From positions 1-18,406 of the forward strand of contig JAZNOQ010000168.1 in assembly GCA_045589215.1 (NCBI GenBank): DNA of 18,406 bases, read 5' to 3'. The DNA is from JAZNOQ01 sp045589215. Lineage in GTDB: Bacteria; Bacillota; Clostridia; Oscillospirales; CAG-272. A program made the translations under genes and the position numbers. The notes below the pieces were generated by a model. The model worked only from the letters and a program-made list of their open reading frames with translations. It had not been told where the DNA came from and made no database searches. Shown in pieces: positions 14,517-18,406 of this stretch (its first letter is position 1; every line of letters starts with the position of its first letter).

Positions 14517-15284
14517 TTAACTGCGGTCATATTTTGACGGTGATACCCCTGTGTGCTTCTTGAAATCTCTTGAAAAATCGTACAGACTTACGTATCCGAG
14601 GGATTGCGCGACGTCTGAAAGCGTACCGTAATCACTTTTCAGCATCTCCTTCGCCTTTTCGATGCGGAGGTTATGCGCGTAAGTGATGGGAGATACCCCC
14701 ATCACGTTCGTGAACAGCTTTCTAAAGTACACCGTTGACATCCCTGCAATGGCGGCGAGCCCATCGTTTGTAACGTTCTCATTGTAATGCTGGGAAATAT
14801 ATTCGACGGCAGGAGCGATCTTCTGCTGCTTTTCGGAGGGCAGATACTTTTCGGACTGCGCTTGCATCAAGGTAAGGAGGATCGAATACGTATCACGAAT
14901 GCTTTCAAGCTTGGTCATCGGATGCATCAGATTTCGCTTATATTCAAGCTCCTGAAACATTTTTAAGATCTTGTCTCCGTTCCGTACCGAAATGGAGATC
15001 GGCTCGGAAACGGTCAAGTCACTTTCAAATTCAAGCGTAAAGAAATGCCCCGCCTTCTTGCACTCCCAATCATAAGAGGAGCCGTATGGAAGAATCATAA
15101 TATGATTCAAGTCCGAAAAATAGCGTTTCCCTTCCGAGGTGTAAACAGTTTCACCCTCGTATTTGATCACGATGCCCCATCGCGGCCGTTTTTTTCGGCT
15201 CGCCTTCGTATTTTGTGCGCTATATAGCATTGACACCGAATGTACCTTTGTTATTACCAAATCTGATAAGATTTCCGATTTCAT
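14517..15284 (-). CDS. AraC-family transcriptional regulator
   Basis: A 255-residue one-component regulator. The N-terminal half (about 35-90) is rich in strands and resembles the cupin-like sensor domain of AraC proteins (for example HIMILPYGSSYDWE), implying a small-molecule ligand. The C-terminal half (about 155-255) holds two helix-turn-helix units: the first around LAAIAGMSTVYFRKLF (177-191), the second around LSDVAQSLGYVSLYDFSRDFKK (222-243). It ends with the family signature TGVSPSKY. ATG 15284 has GGAGGAG upstream. It is divergent from the dehydroquinase-like operon. Repeated 14-bp boxes between the two promoters, and one inside its own first codons, suggest that it controls both that operon and itself. 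The ligand is unknown. Confidence 0.93.
   Translation of the reverse strand: MKSEILSDLVITKVHSVSMLYSAQNTKASRKKRPRWGIVIKYEGETVYTSEGKRYFSDLNHIMILPYGSSYDWECKKAGHFFTLEFESDLTVSEPISISVRNGDKILKMFQELEYKRNLMHPMTKLESIRDTYSILLTLMQAQSEKYLPSEKQQKIAPAVEYISQHYNENVTNDGLAAIAGMSTVYFRKLFTNVMGVSPITYAHNLRIEKAKEMLKSDYGTLSDVAQSLGYVSLYDFSRDFKKHTGVSPSKYDRS
15255..15268 (-). promoter_or_regulatory. Box 3: regulator-binding-site copy inside the araC-type gene
   Basis: Read on the minus strand, TATCAGATTTGGTA matches box 2 at 13 of 14 positions. It lies in codons 6-10 of the regulator gene, about 125 bp (centre to centre) from box 1 and 144 bp from box 2. A remote copy like this could allow DNA looping or a roadblock to the regulator's own transcription; that is inference. 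Confidence 0.5.
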
Positions 15285-15343
15285 ATTTTTGCGCTCCTCC
15301 TATGGATATCATTGCATTATACCACATCAATGTCATTACATCC

Positions 15344-15371
15344 ATTATATCACAACACACAAAAAAGTCAA
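15344..15371 (-). promoter_or_regulatory. Sigma-A type promoter for the AraC-family gene
   Basis: On the minus strand TTGACT (15371-15366), a 16-base spacer and TATAAT (15349-15344). Start expected near 15337, about 53 bases before the ATG at 15284. A second TATAAT (15321-15316) lies downstream but lacks a good -35. Box 1 ends eight bases upstream of this -35 element. Confidence 0.78.
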
Positions 15372-15379
15372 CACTTTTG

Positions 15380-15393
15380 TATCAAATTTGATA
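15380..15393. promoter_or_regulatory. Box 1: perfect 14-bp palindrome in the divergent control region
   Basis: TATCAAATTTGATA is its own reverse complement. It lies eight bases upstream of the araC-type -35 and 19 bp, centre to centre, from box 2, so both boxes face nearly the same side of the helix. It is the likely binding site of the adjacent regulator. Confidence 0.65.
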
Positions 15394-15398
15394 AATCG

Positions 15399-15412
15399 TA
15401 TCAGATTTGATA
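15399..15412. promoter_or_regulatory. Box 2: operator copy abutting the operon -35
   Basis: TATCAGATTTGATA differs from box 1 at one base and ends immediately before the TTTACT -35 hexamer. Its centre is about 42 bases upstream of the predicted transcription start, the classic position for an activator that contacts RNA polymerase at the -35 region. Confidence 0.65.
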
Positions 15413-15441
15413 TTTACTTGAAGGATTACCTATGCTATACT
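15413..15441 (+). promoter_or_regulatory. Promoter of the dehydroquinase-like operon
   Basis: TTTACT (-35, 15413-15418), a 17-base spacer and TATACT (-10, 15436-15441). Start expected near 15448, directly at the GGAGG ribosome site (15448-15452), so the leader is very short, about 12 bases. Box 2 touches the -35, which is weaker than that of the divergent promoter, in line with activation. Confidence 0.75.
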
Positions 15442-15459
15442 GTCCTCGGAGGTGATCGT

Positions 15460-16278
15460 ATGACACAAAAATTATCTGAACTCGCAGCACCCGCAATTGC
15501 AGGCGTGGTAAGAGAAACGAGCGTCCGCGCAGCGATCGCGGAGATCAAGAACTGTATTTATGATGGGGCGACAATGATCGACCTGCATATGTCCTGCCTC
15601 GCAAACAGCGATGTGGACAGTCTGAAAAAGATCGTCAATTCTTCAAGGCTTCCCATCCTTGCGCTGAATTACAATAACACGTTTACAATGGGAAAAGCAG
15701 GACTTACCGAGGAAGAGCGTATTGACAGCTTCCTCCGTGCGGTTGAAGCCGGTGTTGCAGGCATCGATATGCAAGGCTACACCTTTGATCCGCCTTCGAA
15801 AAGTGGTTTTTGCGGTGAAGACAAGTATTCCTTCACGAAGGGAAACCCGAAGGAGGTCGTCACCGATGAAAAGATCATTTCTAAGCAGTGCGATCTTATC
15901 GAGCGCGTACACGCAAAGGGCGCCGAGGTTCTCCTTTCCTGCCACCCCGGAATTCCGATGAAAGCTGAGCAGGTCGTAGATCTTGCTCTCTTCCTCGAAC
16001 AGAGAAATCCCGATATCATTAAGATCGTAACAAAAGCATCGAGCGAGGACGACCTCGCAGAGAGCATCCGTACGATGCTTCTCCTGAAAAAGGAGATCAA
16101 AACACCGATCGCATACCACGCAAACGGATCTGCGGGAATGCTGTCCAGAATTATCAATCCCCTGCTCGGCGGACAGATCGCTTTCTGTGTCGACCACTAC
16201 AACGCGGGGAGCACGATGGAGCAGATCAGTCTGAAGGCGACTGCGGAAATCGTCGAAAAAGTCAGAAGGATCGTTTAA
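15460..16278 (+). CDS. Variant type I 3-dehydroquinate dehydratase-fold enzyme (AroD-like)
   Basis: A 272-residue protein that aligns end to end, by eye, with type I dehydroquinases, class I aldolase-type barrels that use a Schiff-base lysine. The lysine is Lys188 in DIIKIVTKA, the catalytic histidine is His162 in LLSCHPG, and the C-terminal SRI (Arg230) and MEQIS (Gln255) match SRL and PGQIS of AroD. The Glu-Trp-Arg triad is replaced by DLH (41-43). The second Arg (TFR) becomes NYN, and the conserved Glu of DLEL becomes Gln105. About 20 extra residues (around 111-135) follow. So the Schiff-base chemistry should be kept, but the substrate is probably not plain dehydroquinate. ATG 15460 has GGAGG seven bases upstream. 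It is first in the AraC-controlled operon, with a dehydrogenase gene next, which suggests catabolism rather than shikimate synthesis. Confidence 0.85.
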   Translation: MTQKLSELAAPAIAGVVRETSVRAAIAEIKNCIYDGATMIDLHMSCLANSDVDSLKKIVNSSRLPILALNYNNTFTMGKAGLTEEERIDSFLRAVEAGVAGIDMQGYTFDPPSKSGFCGEDKYSFTKGNPKEVVTDEKIISKQCDLIERVHAKGAEVLLSCHPGIPMKAEQVVDLALFLEQRNPDIIKIVTKASSEDDLAESIRTMLLLKKEIKTPIAYHANGSAGMLSRIINPLLGGQIAFCVDHYNAGSTMEQISLKATAEIVEKVRRIV

Positions 16279-16298
16279 CTGCAAGGAGGCAAATTGAA

Positions 16299-17306
16299 AT
16301 GGTATCGAAAAAGATCGTTTTTACAGAAAAGCACAAGGCAGAGCTTCTTGAGGTTGATATTCGCGCACTCAAGGATAACGAAGTCCTCACGGAGATGGAA
16401 TACACCGTGATCAGCGGCGGAACCGAGCGCGCGAACATTATGGCCATGCCGAACGCCGGAGGAAACAAATTTCCGAAGTCTCTCGGTTACTGCGGCGTTG
16501 GTCGCGTAATCGAGATTGGCTCTGCGGTAAAGAGCGTTGCAGTCGGTGACCGCGTGCTTGTTTATCACGGAAAGCATATGAAATATAACATCCGTCCCGA
16601 GGCAGACGTAACGAAGGTTGAAAACGATGAAATCGACTCGCTTGATGCGGCGTTTGTCATCATCGCGACAATGGGACTCGGCGGTGTAAGAAAACTCGAG
16701 GTCGAGGTTGGAGAAAGCGCAATGGTCATGGGGCTGGGGCTTCTCGGCATCTTTGCGGTTCAGTTCTTGCGCTTAAACGGTGCTTGCCCTCTCATTGCCG
16801 CCGATTTGAATCCCTCCCGTCGCGAGCTTGCGTTGAAGCTCGGTGCGGACTATGCCTTTGATCCATCCGCCCCCGATTTTGTCGAGCAGGTAAAGAAAGT
16901 GACGAAGGGCAAGGGTGTGCGCGCGACGGTTGAGGTCACGGGCGTATCTGCCGCAATGAAGCAGGCGCTCGAATGCGCGTCGTGGATGGGGCGCATTTCT
17001 CTGCTCGGCTGTACGCGCATTTCAGACACAGCGGTGGATTATTACCAGCAGGTACACCGCCCCGGCGTTAAGCTGATCGGTGCACATAACCTCGTACGCC
17101 CGAAGTTCGAGTCTTATCCGCATCATTGGACGCATCAGGATGACTGCAAGGCAATCCTTGACATGATCGCTATGGGAAGAGTTCAGGTTTCTCCTATCGT
17201 TTCTCGTATCGTTTCTCCCGAGGATGCCCCCGAGGTCTACAATCAGCTTTGTGATGATCCCTTCTTCCCGATGGGAACAGTGTTTGATTGGAAGACGATA
17301 GAGTAA
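16299..17306 (+). CDS. Medium-chain dehydrogenase/reductase family oxidoreductase lacking usual zinc ligands
   Basis: A 335-residue member of the MDR (zinc-type alcohol dehydrogenase) superfamily. The Rossmann motif is GLGLLG at 145-150 in MVMGLGLLGIFAVQ, and Asp169 in AADLNPSRRE favours NAD(H) over NADP(H). The N-terminal GroES-like part carries TVISGGTERAN (36-46). In zinc alcohol dehydrogenases this region has a Cys and then a GHE motif; here the Cys is replaced and GYCGVGRVIEIG takes the place of GHE. The four-Cys structural zinc loop is absent. This SGGTE type resembles the BchC-like branch, whose members act on polyols, sugars or cyclic alcohols. AAGGAGG upstream of ATG 16299 is strong. 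It follows the AroD-like gene by 20 bases and probably oxidises or reduces an intermediate of the same pathway. Confidence 0.88.
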   Translation: MVSKKIVFTEKHKAELLEVDIRALKDNEVLTEMEYTVISGGTERANIMAMPNAGGNKFPKSLGYCGVGRVIEIGSAVKSVAVGDRVLVYHGKHMKYNIRPEADVTKVENDEIDSLDAAFVIIATMGLGGVRKLEVEVGESAMVMGLGLLGIFAVQFLRLNGACPLIAADLNPSRRELALKLGADYAFDPSAPDFVEQVKKVTKGKGVRATVEVTGVSAAMKQALECASWMGRISLLGCTRISDTAVDYYQQVHRPGVKLIGAHNLVRPKFESYPHHWTHQDDCKAILDMIAMGRVQVSPIVSRIVSPEDAPEVYNQLCDDPFFPMGTVFDWKTIE

Positions 17307-17362
17307 AGCAAAAAGCAATCCTTCCGTCACAAAAAATGATAAAAGATAAAGAGAGAAACAAA

Positions 17363-18325
17363 ATGAAACTAGAAAGCACAGAAGCTCTGCTACAGAAAAT
17401 GCTCGAGCAACGGACGTTTGACACCTACGCCCTTCTCGTTCACTGTAAGGGCGAAGAAAAGCTCTTTTTTTCAGACAACGCCGACGGATATACCTACTTC
17501 GATGTTGCGAGTATGGGAAAGGTTCTCGTTGCCTCTACACTCGTCCTGCAGGCTATCGGGAAAGGGCTCCTCTCTCTTGACGACACAATCGACAAATTTT
17601 TTGATGCAGGAGACGAGATCAAGAATAGAATCACCGTAAAACAGATGCTGACACACACGTCGGGAATCCAGCGAAAGCCTCTCTCCGAGGAAGCAGTGGC
17701 GGCGGGACGTGATGGGATCGCTGCGAGAATCCTCTCCTATCCCCTTCTGTTCACCCCGGGAACGAATTGCAAATATTCTTGCAACGCTTTCATTCTCCTC
17801 GGCTTGATCCTTGAAAAAATCTACGGGAAAACGCTGGAGGAGATCTATACAGAGAACCTTGCACGTCCGCTTGGATTTGAGCGCACCTCGTTTGAGATCG
17901 CACTTGACGAACCGAACGCCGCGCTTTGCTACCGCTGGAAGGACACGCCGAAGCAGCGCTACGACAGCGATCGTGTTCTGATGATGGGAAAGCCCGCAGG
18001 AAGCGGAGGACAGCAGTCTTGTCTCTTTGACATTCAGAAATTCATCAAAGCCATTCTAAAAAAGAGCGATATTCTCTATCCCGAGGAGCTGTTCTCGGCA
18101 GCAGAAACGAATTACACATCTGAATATTCCGAAAGCCGAGGGCTCGGATATGTCTACGTTGACAAAAAATGCGAGAACACAGGAGATCTATTCCCTGACG
18201 GCAGTTTCGGTCACGCAGGCTCTACGGGACAGTGCTTCTACATAAACCGCGAGGAGGATCTCTACGTCATCCTGCTTACCAATGCCTGCCGCTGTTCGTA
18301 TATCAACTCTAATTTTGAAAAATAG
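17363..18325 (+). CDS. Beta-lactamase family serine hydrolase (class C fold), C-terminus interrupted by TAG
   Basis: A 320-residue serine hydrolase of the class C beta-lactamase/EstB-like family; members act as esterases, D-amino peptidases or amidases. The nucleophile motif SxxK is SMGK with Ser50 and Lys53. The family hallmark LTHTSGI is at 96-102. The second motif is YSC (138-140), where class C enzymes have YxN, and the third is HAG at 284-286 (HxG/KTG position). No signal peptide, so it should be cytoplasmic. I chose ATG 17363; longer in-frame starts (17288, 17336) overlap or crowd the previous gene, and the ribosome site is weak (AAAGAGAGA). The frame ends at TAG 18323-18325, but translation beyond it gives 27 more codons typical of the family's C-terminal helix. 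It may be a mutated or recoded gene. Third gene of the operon. Confidence 0.85.
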   Translation: MKLESTEALLQKMLEQRTFDTYALLVHCKGEEKLFFSDNADGYTYFDVASMGKVLVASTLVLQAIGKGLLSLDDTIDKFFDAGDEIKNRITVKQMLTHTSGIQRKPLSEEAVAAGRDGIAARILSYPLLFTPGTNCKYSCNAFILLGLILEKIYGKTLEEIYTENLARPLGFERTSFEIALDEPNAALCYRWKDTPKQRYDSDRVLMMGKPAGSGGQQSCLFDIQKFIKAILKKSDILYPEELFSAAETNYTSEYSESRGLGYVYVDKKCENTGDLFPDGSFGHAGSTGQCFYINREEDLYVILLTNACRCSYINSNFEK

Positions 18326-18406
18326 GACTGGAGCACGATCTACGCCCCCGTGATCAAAATGCGTAGCGACATCCACAACGCGATCCGCGCAGACCTCTCT
18401 GCGGAG
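18326..18406 (+). other. In-frame continuation of the serine hydrolase after TAG, cut by window edge
   Basis: Read in the same frame as the serine hydrolase, the 27 codons after TAG are open to the window end and begin DWSTIYAPVIKMRSDIHNAI. A terminal helix with an R-x-x-IHNAI-x-x-DL pattern is usual at the C-terminus of this hydrolase family. I therefore read it as the normal end of the protein, separated by a single stop codon. No start codon with a ribosome site precedes it. Confidence 0.6.

Noticed and set aside
15163..15459. N-terminal extension of the AroD-like frame by 99 codons
   Set aside because: It would run through the start of the divergent regulator, both promoters and the boxes. 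ATG 15460 has a strong ribosome site and fits the family start.
18326..18406. Start of a separate gene after the serine hydrolase
   Set aside because: The frame matches the hydrolase frame exactly, and no ribosome site precedes the GTG or ATG codons there. The peptide resembles the hydrolase C-terminus.

Overview
The window looks like part of the chromosome of an uncultured Clostridia member (Bacillota). The evidence is a group II ECF transporter core next to truA, the small clostridial families DUF951, DUF1653 and DUF5711, a YfhO-type membrane protein, strong GGAGG ribosome binding sites and sigma-A type promoters (TTGACA/TATAAT with 16-17 bp spacing). Composition looks moderately GC-rich, with no obvious shift between the left and right halves. 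I see no tRNA, rRNA, CRISPR array, transposase or phage gene. No stretch of 300 bases lacks a gene; the longest gap, 5986-6256, holds two divergent promoters.

Left block (1-5985, all minus strand): a strong promoter at 6044-6072 reads ruvC, an RlmI-like methyltransferase, ecfA1, ecfA2, ecfT, truA and a DUF5711 membrane protein that runs off the left edge. The genes are tightly packed or overlapping. The ECF module (two ATPases plus EcfT) energises vitamin or metal uptake with substrate-binding subunits encoded elsewhere.

Middle block (6184-12495, plus strand): a second strong promoter (6184-6212) reads a DUF951 protein, a 1022-residue YfhO-family membrane protein, ruvA, ruvB and a 350-residue protein that may be a decayed histidine-kinase-like ATPase. 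The Holliday junction machinery is thus split between two divergent transcripts, ruvC to the left and ruvAB to the right. A symmetric hairpin terminator (12511-12547) closes this block and also the converging glycoside hydrolase gene.

Right block (12557-18406): a regulated accessory locus. On the minus strand lie a cytoplasmic clan GH-A glycoside hydrolase, a DUF1653 protein behind a perfect consensus promoter, and an AraC-family regulator. Divergent from the regulator is an operon of a variant type I dehydroquinase-fold enzyme, a zinc-ligand-poor medium-chain dehydrogenase and a class C beta-lactamase-fold serine hydrolase. Two copies of a 14-bp palindrome (TATCAAATTTGATA type) sit between the divergent promoters, one abutting the operon -35 box, and a third copy lies inside the regulator's first codons. 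This resembles the layout of an AraC-type loop-forming control region.

The two most unusual observations are in this right block. First, the dehydroquinase-like enzyme keeps the Schiff-base lysine, catalytic histidine and C-terminal Arg/Gln but has replaced the usual Glu/Arg substrate residues, so the operon may degrade an undescribed cyclitol, quinate-like or sugar-derived substrate. Second, the serine hydrolase frame is interrupted by an in-frame TAG, after which family-like C-terminal sequence continues to the window edge.
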